Shown: positions 41,114 to 51,884, numbered from the stretch's first letter. The stretch is DNA of 64,000 bases from Anthoceros angustus (GCA_010909165.1 MU008205.1:346130-410129), one strand, 5' to 3'. Notes: generated by a model from the sequence alone, not told the origin. Made by a program: numbers and translations.

Positions 41114-42130
41114 TTATACAATGGTGCGAGACTTCACATCTACACGCACTTCATTGGATTTCATCCACTCTAGACCTAAGATAACATCATGGTCATCCAT
41201 GTCTACAACTATGAAACTCATGTATCCTTCCCACGCTTCTATTTGCAGCTTTACTCCATGCAATTCACCCAAGAAAAACAGAGTTCCTTTAGCTTGCTTG
41301 ATTTCATATGACGCGGAAGTACTAGCCCATTCTAGCCCAAGCTCTTTCACCTTGCGAGGAGTTATGAAATTGTGGGTGGCGGCAGAGTCCAACAATCACT
41401 CTACTTCTAAGCCATTCATCTTCCCACATATATACCTAAGGGCTCCACCTTCCCTCAAAATAGTGTCATCCTTGACACTAGATGACTCACCACATGTACA
41501 ACAACATGTGGCCACGCCATCATTTGGCTCGCAGAAAGCTCCGAATCCTAAATCCTCGAGCTTGAGGATTGGTGGCTATCAAATTTAGTTGGGAATTCCC
41601 AAGATGCGACAATCTTTCGCAAATGTCCTTGCTCCACAATCAAGCACGCACAAATTGAGGGCCTCTGCCCTTGGCTTCCACGGCCACGACTCTATTTCCT
41701 CTTCCTCTCCTCTACCAACATTTTCATTTGTTCCAATATGCCCAAGGTTGGTGGCTCTTCCTCCTCTTGATCTTCCTTGAAAAGATCTTGGATACCTTCC
41801 TCCGAAAGACACCGGTGCTTCCTCGGCACGACTTGTGTCAGGTATCGCATCTGCAGCTACAATAGCCTCTCGCACAGTTTGAGGTTTTGTCATTTGAATT
41901 CTATCCAGAGCCCACCTCTTAATACCACTATAAAATCTGTGGAGCTTATCCACCTCTTGCATATCAGGGCATCGTAAAACAGTTGTGCTAAATTTACTCA
42001 CATAGTGCCGCAACATTCCTGTGTGTTTCACATTCTCTAGCATCCTTCTTGCTAGCATAGATGCATTAGTTGGCTGGAATTGAAGTTGCAGTGCATCTTT
42101 GAATTCTGTCCAAGTGGGAATAGTTTCCAC
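41114..42130 (-). pseudogene. Gypsy gag and aspartic protease remnant
   Basis: Two minus-strand frames. 41,585-42,130 is gag: WTEFKDALQLQFQPTNASML, VKHTGMLRHYVSKFSTTVLR, FYSGIKRWALDRIQMTKPQT and EAIVAADAI, the capsid pattern of plant Ty3/Gypsy (chromovirus-like) elements, followed by an Arg/Gly-rich stretch and a degenerate knuckle (CVLDCGARTFAKDC). 41,114-41,395 is protease: LDSAATHNFITPRKVKELGL, then GYMSFIVVDMDDHDVILGLE and W; the active-site DSG reads DSA here. The two are separated by a stop-containing stretch at 41,395-41,585 and reverse transcriptase is missing. Upstream of the gag, 42,140-42,330 keeps some gag-like sequence in broken frames. Confidence 0.8.
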
Positions 42131-42334
42131 TCTATTACCATGTTCAATACTCTGAACATAAGTTTTCCACCACGTAACAACGTACCCTTCTAAGAAGTTA
42201 ACAATGTGATCTAGATACTCTTCCTGCGAAATCCTCTACGACAGAAAGTATCCTTCCAATGAGAAAAACCACGAATTGATTTTCTCCACATCTCGTTCAC
42301 CCTTACACCTATCTGGTGGTTGAACGCTTAACTT

Positions 42335-43115
42335 CTTGCTCCACTCTTTTCTGGCTCTACTCTAAACCAGATTTTCAATAGCCTAGCTCTATTGCTCAAA
42401 ATGGTAGGCTACGGTATATTGCTGTGTGATAGTTTCTTAGCCTGTGTCCCAATGTGAGTAGTAGATGTCTCATTGAAACTATGCATTATCCAAGCTCTAT
42501 AGTTTGCAAGATTAAAAGCGCAGTGGCATCCGGAAGTCAAAGTTAACAAACGAGCACCGGCTGGACAATTAATATGAATTTCTTTCTGGGAGCGCACAAC
42601 TGACTCACAAATGTGCTTCTATCTGTTGCATTATTTAATGTAGACCAGCTGACGCTAATAACGGTGAGCTGTGTTTAGTGCTGTAAATGCGCATAGATAG
42701 AAACTGAATACTTTCAGACTCAAAACTCGATTTCGATGACTCCCAGCTTGCTACATTTTTCAAAGCTGTAGCTTTCAACACCTCCTAAACTCAAAAATGA
42801 CTAGAAAATATTTCCATTTGGCGAAGGCAAACCCTGGACAGGCTGGATGATGAATTTGATTGAGCATCAACAGGTCGACCAAGAGGAAGTCCGGTTGCAT
42901 AAGACGAATTTTCCGGTGAGGGTCGTCGCCAGTAGCTACAATGGCGACAATTATTTCGGGACCGTCCCAACAGGCCCTTTGGATAAACAAATTTTCAAAT
43001 GGGGAGATCCCGATGATGCTTTGCCCTGCTAGCCCCGGTGAGCACCGGTCTTCCTCGTATTCAATATGGCCAACCAATATGGGAAGCTCTGGGTTCGAGG
43101 TCCTGGAACATGAGA
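42335..43115. other. Unannotated interval
   Basis: No gene supported. Short frames on both strands (for example 42,775-43,155 minus) show no recognisable pattern and overlap the start of the helicase pseudogene on the other strand. Confidence 0.4.
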
Positions 43116-43120
43116 CTTCT

Positions 43121-43701
43121 CTCTTCTCTGCCACCATGACTTCCAAGGTGGCCAAGCTCCAGCGGGCTTGCTAGAGAAATCCTGTGCAAGTGGAGGTGTC
43201 CAGCAAGTACTCCACGGTGGACACGTTCAAGCAGGAGTACCTGCTTGTGCCTGCCAAGGAGCAGGACGCCTTCCTTGTTTATATCCTGAACGAGATGACT
43301 GGCATTACCACCATGGTGTTCACCAGGACTTGCGAGGCCACCAGGAAGCTAGCCTTGGTGCTCCAGAATTTAGGGCTGGAAGCTATGCCTATCAGCTGCC
43401 AGCTGATGAGCCAGCCCAAGAGGTTAGGTGCCTTGAGTAAGTTTGAGGCAGGTGAGCGCAACACCTTGATATGCACTGATGTTGCTAGTAGAGGGCTCGA
43501 CATTCCTTCTGTCGATGCCTTGATGAAGTATGACATTCCCACCAGCTCCATGGACTACATTCGTCTAGTCGGAAGAACAGCAGTGCAAGCAGATCGGATC
43601 GGGCTACTTCTCTCATCACTCAGTATGATAGGAAGCTCCATCTTCAAATTGAGAAGCTCCCCAAGTACTCGGCAGAGCAGGATGAGGCCTCACCGCTATA
43701 G
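43121..43701 (+). pseudogene. DEAD-box RNA helicase (RH10/DDX47/Rrp3-like), C-terminal fragment
   Basis: The plus strand reads LFSATMTSKVAKLQRAC (SAT motif III), a TAG stop at 43,172-43,174, then VEVSSKYSTVDTFKQEYLLV, ILNEMTGITTMVFTRTCEAT, LALVLQNLGLEAMPISCQL, GALSKFEAGERNTLICTDVA, SRGLDIPSVDALMKYDIPTS and YIRLVGRTA (motifs IV, V and VI; VI usually HRVGRTAR). This order and wording fit the DDX47/Rrp3 group, rRNA-processing helicases of the nucleolus. After GRTA the frame shifts and the tail (ITQYD-like, then LHLQIEKLPKYSAEQDE) continues to a stop at 43,701. The N-terminal half with the DEAD box is missing, and about 580 bp run without an intron, as in a processed pseudogene. Confidence 0.85.
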
Positions 43702-44282
43702 ACGTAGGTAGACATGCGCAAGGATCGGGCATCACTTGTGCGTGTGTAGGTAGCTGGTAGCAAAGCCAATTTTACGGATGTAATAAAGGCACTGCCTTGG
43801 GAGCAGTATAAGAGGGGGTTTGCCGTCCCTGTAATGTGATTTTCCTTTGGGGTTGATACCACGTTGTGCATACAGGCTCCTGTGAGCCAAGTGCTAGAGT
43901 GAGGCCTGAGTCACCGAGCGGATAGACTACTTCGGAGAGGACTATCCAGGTTCTGGTGATGAACCCCCTAATGTGTGGAGGTGATTGCAGGTGTGGAGGA
44001 GTCACACGCCTCTTCAAGAGCGGACATGACTACGCAGAGGACCGAGAAGCCCGTCACCAGAGAGGGCGTGTAGAGCCCGGATTGGTCGGACCTGCGGAAG
44101 TGAACGTGGAGGCAGAGCCCGGCCTTCATAGGTCACAGTGCTCTCGCCTCTCCAGCACGGCTCAGACTCTCGCCTCTGCTGTGCTCAAGGCTCATTTTCA
44201 AGGCCACAGCTCCGACTCACAAGCTCTCACAGTGCTCATAGGCTCTCACCGCCACAGCTCACACACTCTTGCAGGCTCAAAA

Positions 44283-44283
<1 letters not shown>
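43702..44283. other. Unannotated interval
   Basis: No gene supported; the 44,120-44,275 stretch is CTCACAG/CTCTC-rich and grades into the CA repeat. Confidence 0.4.

Positions 44284-44378
<95 letters not shown>
44284..44378. repeat. (CA)n microsatellite, about 47 uninterrupted units
   Basis: Pure CACACA from 44,284 to 44,378 with no interruption seen. The Thr-His and Cys-Val frames across it are artefacts. Confidence 0.97.
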
Positions 44379-44380
<2 letters not shown>

Positions 44381-44679
44381 TAAACATACAAACATAGAAG
44401 CCATTCTCCACACACACTCAAACAAACATGGGGCCATTCCCGGACACACATAAAGGGACATTCCCACAAAAAGGTATCGATTAATTTCTAAGAGTTTCTA
44501 AGGAGCAACTAAAAGAAAGCACCAAACTAGAATTCCTCGCTCCTTGATCTCTTCAAATTGGACTTGATTGAAGCCTCATTTCCCTTCCTCTTCATGCTCT
44601 TCACCCTTGATGACTTGAGCTCTTTGGCGTAGTCCACCTAGCTTCACGAGGCGTTGAGCTTCAAGTTCCCGCCGGCCCG

Positions 44680-46040
44680 CCTATGAGAGGCCATGAGATT
44701 GAAAAACTTTTCCTGCATTTAGAGAGGGATACCTCAACCTCTTCAAATTCTTCCACCTCTTCCACGAGATGGAGTGGTTCAACTTCAACAAGTACTTCAT
44801 CGTGGCTTGCCACACCGATCGACCACACTTGGGGAGGTTAAGGCTTCCCACCCGAGGAGGGCGCCACCCGATTCGCAAGAATCGAATATGTTACCAAGCG
44901 GTGTTACAACAAATGACTTGAAAGATCTTCTATAAGAACTACGGAGGAGAAAGATCCTCACTTAACCCGGCTTCAATCTAGGCACCAAATTTTCACAAAA
45001 CCAGCCGTCATCGTCCACTTGCTTGCGCTCCAATGCCAGTATTACGGCTCCTATGGCAAATCCAAAATGCAGAGTTAAAATGGGAGGACAATCAAAACTT
45101 GCAAGGACATCAAATCAAAATCTTACCATCCAAATCATCATCTTTGTAACTAGCATCCTTGAGGTCCTGCCACAATTGTTTGGCACAAATTCTCGGGGTT
45201 GGAGCCAAATGCTTCGGATGAGGAAGATTGGCAGCCGTCCAATATGTTTCAAGTTTTATTATCCAATTTCCCGGCCTTCTTGCCACAGCCTCTGTCTCTT
45301 GCTCCATAGGACGTCTACCAAAGAGTTAGTAAAACCGATTTGTAAACTTCACAACTGTGCTCGGAGATCTTCCATCTCCCGGATGCTGGCCTCCCTCTCT
45401 TCTTCACGGCTTGCTGCACGCCGCCGCCTTCAGTTGGAAGCCGCCGTTCCCGCCTCTCCCTCCACGCTTGGGGTCCCGCGGTAGTGGTCCTCGTCTGCTG
45501 CTGCCTCGGCCTGCCCCCTTCACGTGAGCCTCCCAGGCTTGGTGTTGCTCCTGCCGAGCCGTCTCGGCTAGGTCCTTAGCCCTTTCCGCCTGCCTTCGGG
45601 CTTCCTTTGCCTCCTCCTGGGCCGCTTCCCTCTGTTTGCAAAGGTCCTCCGCCTTTGCTCGTGCCTCCTGCGCTTGCTTCAGCTGTTCACACAGCTGAAG
45701 GATCTTGGCCCGGTCTTGTTGGGTGGACCTTGCCTCCGACTCCGCCGCCCTGCGCTTCTCCTCCTCGATTCTTGCGAGGGTCTCCGCCTTCCTCTTGGCC
45801 GCTTGGACCGCCTCCGCGACCACAGGCTCCACCACTCCGCCCGCCTCCTCCTCCATTCTTGCGAGGTCTCCGCCTTCCTCTCGGGGTTGCGACGGGCTCG
45901 GGGTGGCTGCCGCGATGTCCTCCGCCCGGCCGCATCCTCTCGCCTCCCTTACGGCCTCCTCGCCTTCGACACTCCGCCTGGGGGCAAGGGACCGTGCGGT
46001 CTGGCGCCGCTTGGTGGAGGCCTGTGCTCGAGGCTTCACG
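44680..46040 (-). pseudogene. Gag-like and coiled-coil ORF remnant of a large retroelement
   Basis: Minus-strand frame 45,404-46,039 (211 codons) opens with a Lys/Arg-rich segment (MKPRAQASTKRRQTARSLAP) and is followed by a long heptad-rich coiled coil (about residues 75-175: AKRKAETLARIEEEKRRAAE, AKILQLCEQLKQAQEARAKA, EARRQAERAKDLAETARQEQ). The frame 45,110-45,307 contains NWIIKLETYWTAANLPHPKH and LAPTPRICAKQLWQDLKDAS, and 44,681-44,878 a basic segment. Together they look like the gag of a large LTR element with a coiled-coil region, related in character to family A and to 6.4-6.8 kb. The left edge toward 46,030 is joined to a plus-strand Copia, so the element is truncated. Confidence 0.45.
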
Positions 46041-47382
46041 CAAGTTGCAGGCCTTGACTATCAGGAGACTTTTTCTCCAGTCGTTCGTGCTCAGTCTCTT
46101 CGCCTTATCTTTGCCCTTGCAGCTGAGTATGATCTTGAATTATAGCAGATGGACGTGTGCACTGCTTTCTTGCACGGCATTCTTGAGGAAGAACTGTTCA
46201 TGGAACAACCAGAAGGTTATGCGGATTCTGCACACCCCGACTACGTGTGTCAGCTCGTTAAATGTATATATGGTTTAAAGCAAAGTGCTGAACGCTGGTA
46301 CAAACGATGTGACAAGGCTCTCAAAGCCCTTGATTTTCGTCAATGTGCAGCAGATTCTAATGTATATGTCCTACAGAAAGGTGCAACTTACGTGATTCTT
46401 GCCCTTTATGTGGACGACGTGATCCTTGCCGCCAATGATACAGCCCTGCTAGCACAAGTCAAAAACATGTTAGGACAAACTTTCCAAATGACTGATAGTG
46501 GAGACCTTCTATTCTGTTTAGGTATTCAAGTGTTGAGGGTTCGTTCTGAGGGGCTGCTCGTTATCCATCAACACAAATACATAGCAGAAATTCTACACAT
46601 GTTCAACATGGGCCAGGCTCATCCAACTACCCCAGTGTGGTGCAAAGCTCACACGATATGAGTGTTTCACCACGTGTTTAATAATCGGACATGCAGGACG
46701 TTCCATACCGTCATGTTGTTGGAAGCCTAATTTTTGTTAGCAATCGACACGCCCGTATCCAACACTCGGCCAAGACAAGATCACGCTTTTGAGCATCCGT
46801 TGTACATCGACCGTTAAACGTATCTTCCGCTATCTAAAAGGGACACATTACACAGGGCTCTGCTATAGGAGCAGTGGACAAGGGCACTTATCTTTACAGG
46901 GCTTCACCGACGCAGACTGGGCTTCAGACAGTGATTCTCGTAAAAGCTTGTCAACGTATGCTTTTCTCCTATCCCAAGCTGCTCTCAACTCGAGCTGCAA
47001 AAAGCAGACCAGTATTGCCCTGTCCAGCACAGAGGCTGAATATAAGTCCTTAACAGATGCCACAAAAGAAGTTGAATGGGAACGTGCTTTCCTCCAAGAC
47101 ATTGGTGAATCACAGGAAGGACCCACTCACCTCTTTTGCGACAATCAATCTGCCGTTGCCCTGGTTGCCAACCCTCACTTTCATGCTCGTACGAAACACA
47201 TAGAAGTACACCACCATTACGTTAGGGATGCTGCTGAGAGGGGGATAGTCAAGATTCTCTATGTCCCCACAGAGGAAAACACAGCAGACATCCTAACAAA
47301 GGCACTACCCAAGGACAAACATCTGAAACACATGGAGGGACTAGGTCTGATTGACTATCAGCAGTACTTCAAGCCAAAGTGA
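46028..47382 (+). pseudogene. Copia reverse transcriptase and RNase H, 5'-truncated (plus strand)
   Basis: Starts mid-pol: FTQVAGLDYQETFSPVV, a stop (TAG at about 46,143-46,145), then MDVCTAFLHGILEEELFMEQ, VKCIYGLKQSAERWYKRCD, LALYVDDVILAAN (intact YVDD), and GIQVLRVRSEGLLVIHQ up to a stop near 46,661. After a break the RNase H part 46,789-47,382 runs intact: RIFRYLKGTHYTGLCY, FTDADWASDSDSRKS, LSSTEAEYKSLTDATKEVEW, FCDNQSAVALVANPH and ENTADILTKALPKD, ending in TGA. Gag, protease and integrase are absent. It lies tail to tail with Copia-2. It is a different lineage from Copia-1 and Copia-2, judged from the RT wording. Confidence 0.9.
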
Positions 47383-47812
47383 AAGGAGCATTTACGGGTG
47401 AGGTCTTCCGTCCTCATATGTTGTTGTTTTCTCTAGCACTCTGTCCGCTCGGACACCGCGATCACGGCTGATGGAGGGTTAGTTGATGGTAACAACAGCA
47501 ACATCAAGCTCAGCAACAGGTGGATGAAGCTCCATGACAACCTAATCACCTTAATTGCTGCTTACTCCCGCTCCGCTCATGCCCGTGTTTTCTAAAAACT
47601 GGCTCACGTTGCTTACAGCCCGACCGATATCAAGTCTAGTCCATCCAGCCAAGTAAAGCAAGCACCCAACTGCCTGTCTGTAGGGAATTCTAGACATCTC
47701 AAGTTTCTCTTCTTCTGTGGATGGACATTGCTCTTTAGAGAGCTTCTCTCCCACTGCCATGGGTGTAGCTACGGGTTTAGCATCTTCTAACTTGAACCTT
47801 TTTAACAGCTGC

Positions 47813-49747
47813 TTAACCTTGATGAATATCTATGGAATGTTCAGAATGGTTGAAGTGAAACTGGACACCTAATGAGAATGAGAGTTCACCTAAATCTGAC
47901 ATCTCAAACCTAGATAGCAGGACCTTTTTAATCCTTTCCAACAAAGGAACAGAAGTACTAAAAAGGATATTGTCATCTACGTATACTGTCAGAATAAGAA
48001 AAACTGGCCCATCCCACAGAATATAAACACTAGTGTCTGCATCAAGAGGCACGAAACCTAATTCTATGAGCACCTGATGGAAGACTTCATTCCATGCTCT
48101 GGATGACTGTTTCAACCCATACAGTGTTTTCAAGAGCTTGAGTACCTTGCCGGGATCCTTGATATACCCTTCTGGTTGTGATATATAGATGTCTTCTTCA
48201 AGTAGTCCATGGAGGAAGGCAGTCTTAACGTCGAGTTGGTGAACTGTGAGATTAAAATGGGTTGCAAGTGCTAGGAGAATTCTTACAGACGTGGACTTCA
48301 CTACTGGAGCAAAAGTCTCATTGAAGTCTAAGCCTGGCACTTGGCTGTATCCCTTGGCAACTAACCTAGCTTTGTATCGACCTACGCTACCATATGTGTT
48401 TAGTTTCTTTTTAAAAATCCACTTGCAATCTACAGGCTTACGACCAGCTGGGAGGTGTACAAGACTCCATGTATTATTTTCTATCAAGGATGCATATTCA
48501 GAATCTATGGCTGCCTTCCACTGCTCAGCTTCTGGACCTATTACAGCTTCTAAGTAGGTGGCTGGCTCATAGAGAGAAGAAGCAACGCTAAGTACATAAG
48601 CAAGAGATAGAGGGTATGTAGATGCAACACCTGCTACATAGTCTGGTTGCCATTCACTATAGTGACGACGTACTCTAGATGAACGACGAAGAGAGGGAGC
48701 TTCTGCGGGTTCATGTGCAGCTAGCTGGTGATCAACACCATCACTAGCTTCATCTACAGCAGCAGAAGGAGTAACTGCACCTTCATCAGTAGTTGGAGCA
48801 ACTACTGGTTGCACAGGTTGTTGTTGTTGCTCAGGTTGATGATGTTGCAGGTCTGCCCCCACTGAAGCCTGAAGCTCATCCTCGTCGTCAAAAATGGTAA
48901 CATCATCGTGGTCGACAGAGTCTTCAGTATCAAGCACACCATGATAGGAAAGACCTTCTTCGGGGGCTTGAGGAAGAGACTGGCGAGTATGTCGTCGAAG
49001 GAGAGCTTGCTCATGAAACACCACACTACGAGATATGGTAAGTGTCCGGTTGGCAGGGTCAAAGAGCTTATATCCCTTTACCTCATCAGAATACCCAACA
49101 AAAATTCGACGATGTGCTTTGGGATCTAGCTTGGTGCGCAACTCAGCAAGAATAAGAGCATATGCGGGAGATCCAAACACTCGTAAATGAGAAATTCTAG
49201 GTTTCTTGCCAGTCCACCTCTCGTATGGAGTGATAGAGCCAAGCTCCTTACTTGGGAGTCGATTCTCAATGTAGTTGGTGGCCAAGAGAGCCTCAGCCCA
49301 GTACCCACGCGAAAGGCCAGCAAACAGCAGACTTACCAAAGTTGCCTCTTGTAGCGTGCGATTCTTCCTTTCAGCTAAAGAGTTCTGTGAAGGAGTATAG
49401 GGCACTGTGAATTGGTGTTTGATCCCTTCAGCCTCACAGAAATCCTTGAAATCATTGCTGGTGTATTCTCCACCATTGTCGGTGCGGAGAATACGAACTT
49501 TGGCTCCTGTATGCCGCTGAGCGTGTCTGACAAAGGATTGAAAATATTCCAGTGCTTCACTCTTGTATTTGAGTAGATAGACTGTGGAGTATCGGCTCCA
49601 TTCGTCTATAAATGTGATGAAGTAACATGCTCCTCCAAAGGATGGAGTTGAGATTGGCCCACATATCTCACTGTGAATTGTCTCCAACAGGCTGGTGGCT
49701 CGAGTTGGTTCCTTATCAGAAAATGGCTGTGAATGAGCCTTGCTCAT
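47813..49747 (-). CDS. Copia-2 integrase and reverse transcriptase
   Basis: One 644-codon frame. Integrase core: TIHSEICGPISTPSFGGACY (first Asp replaced by Glu), LRTDNGGEYTSNDFKDFCE (second Asp) and TVPYTPSQNSLAERKNRTLQ (Glu); then WTGKKPRISHLRVFGSPAYA and RRIFVGYSDEVKGYKLFDPA. A Gln/acidic linker of about 130 residues follows. RT starts near residue 425 (WKAAIDSEYASLIENNTWSL), with KARLVAKGYSQVPGLDFNET, LDVKTAFLHGLLEEDIYISQ, LYGLKQSSRAWNEVFHQVL and LTVYVDDNILFSTS, so the polymerase Asp pair is kept. The frame ends at HSIDIHQG; the downstream frame 47,551-47,760 continues RT after a break. Confidence 0.92.
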   Translation of the reverse strand: MSKAHSQPFSDKEPTRATSLLETIHSEICGPISTPSFGGACYFITFIDEWSRYSTVYLLKYKSEALEYFQSFVRHAQRHTGAKVRILRTDNGGEYTSNDFKDFCEAEGIKHQFTVPYTPSQNSLAERKNRTLQEATLVSLLFAGLSRGYWAEALLATNYIENRLPSKELGSITPYERWTGKKPRISHLRVFGSPAYALILAELRTKLDPKAHRRIFVGYSDEVKGYKLFDPANRTLTISRSVVFHEQALLRRHTRQSLPQAPEEGLSYHGVLDTEDSVDHDDVTIFDDEDELQASVGADLQHHQPEQQQQPVQPVVAPTTDEGAVTPSAAVDEASDGVDHQLAAHEPAEAPSLRRSSRVRRHYSEWQPDYVAGVASTYPLSLAYVLSVASSLYEPATYLEAVIGPEAEQWKAAIDSEYASLIENNTWSLVHLPAGRKPVDCKWIFKKKLNTYGSVGRYKARLVAKGYSQVPGLDFNETFAPVVKSTSVRILLALATHFNLTVHQLDVKTAFLHGLLEEDIYISQPEGYIKDPGKVLKLLKTLYGLKQSSRAWNEVFHQVLIELGFVPLDADTSVYILWDGPVFLILTVYVDDNILFSTSVPLLERIKKVLLSRFEMSDLGELSFSLGVQFHFNHSEHSIDIHQG

Positions 49748-49834
49748 CTCACATGAATCACAGAAAGGATCATCTATGTGGGTAAACTTAAAAGAATCCC
49801 TATAACTCCCACTATTTACTAAGGAGGAAAGACG

Positions 49835-50707
49835 CTAGAAATTCACATGGCCAAGGCGACAATGCCATAATTGCATAGTGGAAGGAGGTTGGACCATATT
49901 TGCAAAGGGTGAACTAGGTGGGACAGATTTAACATTCAGCATGTACAGGTCGTTAAAGGGTTGACCTGAAAACAATTCTTGACCAGAAGATACATGTGTA
50001 ATGCGGCAACCACTATGATCAAAACAAGTCTGACACATGTGCTCTTGAGAGAGCTTTAAAACAGACATCAGATTTTTGGTCATAGAGGGAACATAGAGTA
50101 CTCCAGTAAGAATCATGCTATCCAAGTTGGGAAGTTGAATGATGACTGATCCACATCCTTTTATAGAGAGGCCACTATCATCTCCCAGAAGTACAAACAG
50201 TTTATTAGATGCAGGCTCAAAGACAGAAAAAGGACGTCTATCATGACAGATGTGGTTGGTAGCCCCAGAGTCTAAAAACCAAGTATCCTTTTGAACTGAA
50301 ATGGAAGACAAACAAGTTGCTAGAATGGTTGGTGACTTAGCTTTGGAGAGAGCAAGGTTTGATTCTGGGTTGGGAGTATCTCTACGTGGCTCACCTTTCT
50401 TTTCTTTACGCAATCCGCTCAAGTGTCCGGGAACTGCACCGATATATGAAGGATTTCTTCTGAGTGTTGAGGAAACTGCGTCAGGTGATGGATAGCCCGA
50501 CCGCCCGCCTCGTCCACGGCGCCTCGCCTCTTGAAGAAAAAAGCACTCTTGAGTTGCTTGTTGTGGCTCCACGTGTCTTGTGAAGACCATTTGCACGCTC
50601 TTCAGAGAGGAGTGCACCCAAAACTTCTTCGAGAGTGATGTCGGGTGTGTTGCTTGCACCCGCTGCTTGGACTGCCGCACGAATGGTTGCATTCTGGCTT
50701 CCAACAA
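49835..50707 (-). CDS. Copia-2 gag end, aspartic protease and GAG-pre-integrase
   Basis: 290 codons. The first third is degenerate gag with an Arg/Gly-rich stretch (EARRRGRGGRSGYPS) and no recognisable zinc knuckle, the equivalent being PSYIGAVPGHLSGLRKEKK where one expects C--CG--GH----C, suggesting codon losses. Protease: TWFLDSGATNHICHDRRPFS, LLGDDSGLSIKGCGSVIIQL and GVLYVPSMTKNLMSVLKLSQ. GAG-pre-integrase: LFSGQPFNDLYMLNVKSVPP and LWHCRLGHVNF at the end. A stop separates it from the integrase frame, 88 bp away. Confidence 0.88.
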   Translation of the reverse strand: MLEARMQPFVRQSKQRVQATHPTSLSKKFWVHSSLKSVQMVFTRHVEPQQATQECFFLQEARRRGRGGRSGYPSPDAVSSTLRRNPSYIGAVPGHLSGLRKEKKGEPRRDTPNPESNLALSKAKSPTILATCLSSISVQKDTWFLDSGATNHICHDRRPFSVFEPASNKLFVLLGDDSGLSIKGCGSVIIQLPNLDSMILTGVLYVPSMTKNLMSVLKLSQEHMCQTCFDHSGCRITHVSSGQELFSGQPFNDLYMLNVKSVPPSSPFANMVQPPSTMQLWHCRLGHVNF

Positions 50708-50711
50708 AATT

Positions 50712-51466
50712 CTAGTAGCTTTCTGGGAGCGAGGCTAGCAAGCTGACAGCAACTTGTACCTTGGTGAAGATGTTTCCACAGTAGGCCAAATTGGCTCTAC
50801 AAGTCCGAAACTTGTTGATGTAAGCTTCGACTGGCTCTCCTTCTTTCATCCTTAAATTAAAGAAGTCCCTATACGAGTGTATCGTGATTGAGCTTTTATC
50901 TCGTAGATCCGCTAAACACTTTCCACACATCGCAAAGATTAACAAAGACCTATGGTGTGAGGAATCATGTTTCTATCCAGGGAAAAAATAAGAATAGACC
51001 TAGCACGCCTATCTTTGCGATCCCAATCAAGCTGCTTATCAGCAGTTCTAGCTGGAGTTGTCACTTTTGGGTCTGACCCATCTGCAATCTCCATGAGCTC
51101 ATTCTCTTCTAGAATGTGGGTGACTCTTAAAGCCCAGATATTGTAATCAACACCATTAAACCTATCTTTATCTCTGAATTCAATCTTGAGAGGAGGTAAA
51201 GGTGTTCCCATGGTTGCAGGAATTACAGGGTTGATGACCAACTGACTAGCTCTATGCAAGAGGGCTGCAGGAGAAAAATCCCACAAGGAATAATCTATAG
51301 GCTCAAACAGAAATGAAAGGTCATACACTTCATTCTCTGACTCCGAGTTCTGAGACATCGTGCATAAGCTTGAGTTGTGCCTTCTCTTAATGAGAAGGGC
51401 TCCCACTGTTTGAAGCACCATGGGTTGCGGCGTCTTTCTCCATAAAGTTCTTGCAGATGGTATCAA
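50712..51466 (-). CDS. Copia-2 gag (two frames)
   Basis: Frame 50,939-51,466: after a leader, IEFRDKDRFNGVDYNIWALR, VTHILEENELMEIADGSDPK, DRKDRRARSILIFSLDRNMI. Frame 50,712-50,945: MCGKCLADLRDKSSITIHSY, FFNLRMKEGEPVEAYINKFR and VSLLASLPESY. This is the UBN2-type Copia capsid, interrupted by one frame change near 50,940. It pairs well with the gag of Copia-1 and Copia-3 (-FRDRDRF-G-DYDIW-, LRMKEGD). Confidence 0.88.
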
Positions 51467-51807
51467 GAATCATGAGACTTCCCGACATTTGTTTGATCAA
51501 ATCAGCCTGGACCTTCACACGTTGCTGGAGTGAAACAAGTTGGAGTCGAAGCTTGCAAATCTCGTCTTCTTGGGGTTTGATCGCGTCAAAACTCTCAGCC
51601 TTCTGAGAGTTCAACAATCACTCCTGGGGGGAAGTTGTCGTTGAGCAGGGTGATAACCTTCTCAATCTTCAGAGATTGTGGTGCGAAACGCTCTAATCGT
51701 TCCTCTTTTTGACAATCTGAGCACAAGATAGGGCAGCGAGGAGGGCCACGTGAGATTGGCTTGGCGTTGCGTCTTGCGGCTATTGCCAGGCCTCTTTTCT
51801 TCGTCAT
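51387..51807 (-). pseudogene. Copia-2 N-terminal leader ORF with coiled coil
   Basis: Frames 51,595-51,807 (MTKKRGLAIAARRNAKPISR, CPILCSDCQKEERLERF) and 51,387-51,617 (EDEICKLRLQLVSLQQRVKV, QADLIKQMSGSLMILDTICK) lie between the primer site and gag. The second is coiled-coil-like. They overlap in different frames and appear to be one disrupted leader ORF or an N-terminal gag extension. Confidence 0.5.
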
Positions 51808-51884
51808 GTTGCCTCAAAAATGATGCCGCTCGCTTGCCCACAACGCGTTCCTGCGATCAACATCTAAAAAAAAAGTTTCCACTA

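Noticed and set aside
42775-43155. 126-codon minus-strand frame
   Set aside because: No recognisable pattern and its end overlaps the helicase motif III on the plus strand.
43956-44469. Thr-His and Cys-Val repeat proteins
   Set aside because: They are translations of the (CA)n tract.
45607-46278. 223-codon plus-strand Pro-rich frame
   Set aside because: Antisense to the heptad-rich coiled-coil frame; the Pro/Leu/Arg composition is what the opposite strand of an Ala/Glu/Lys/Arg coiled coil gives.
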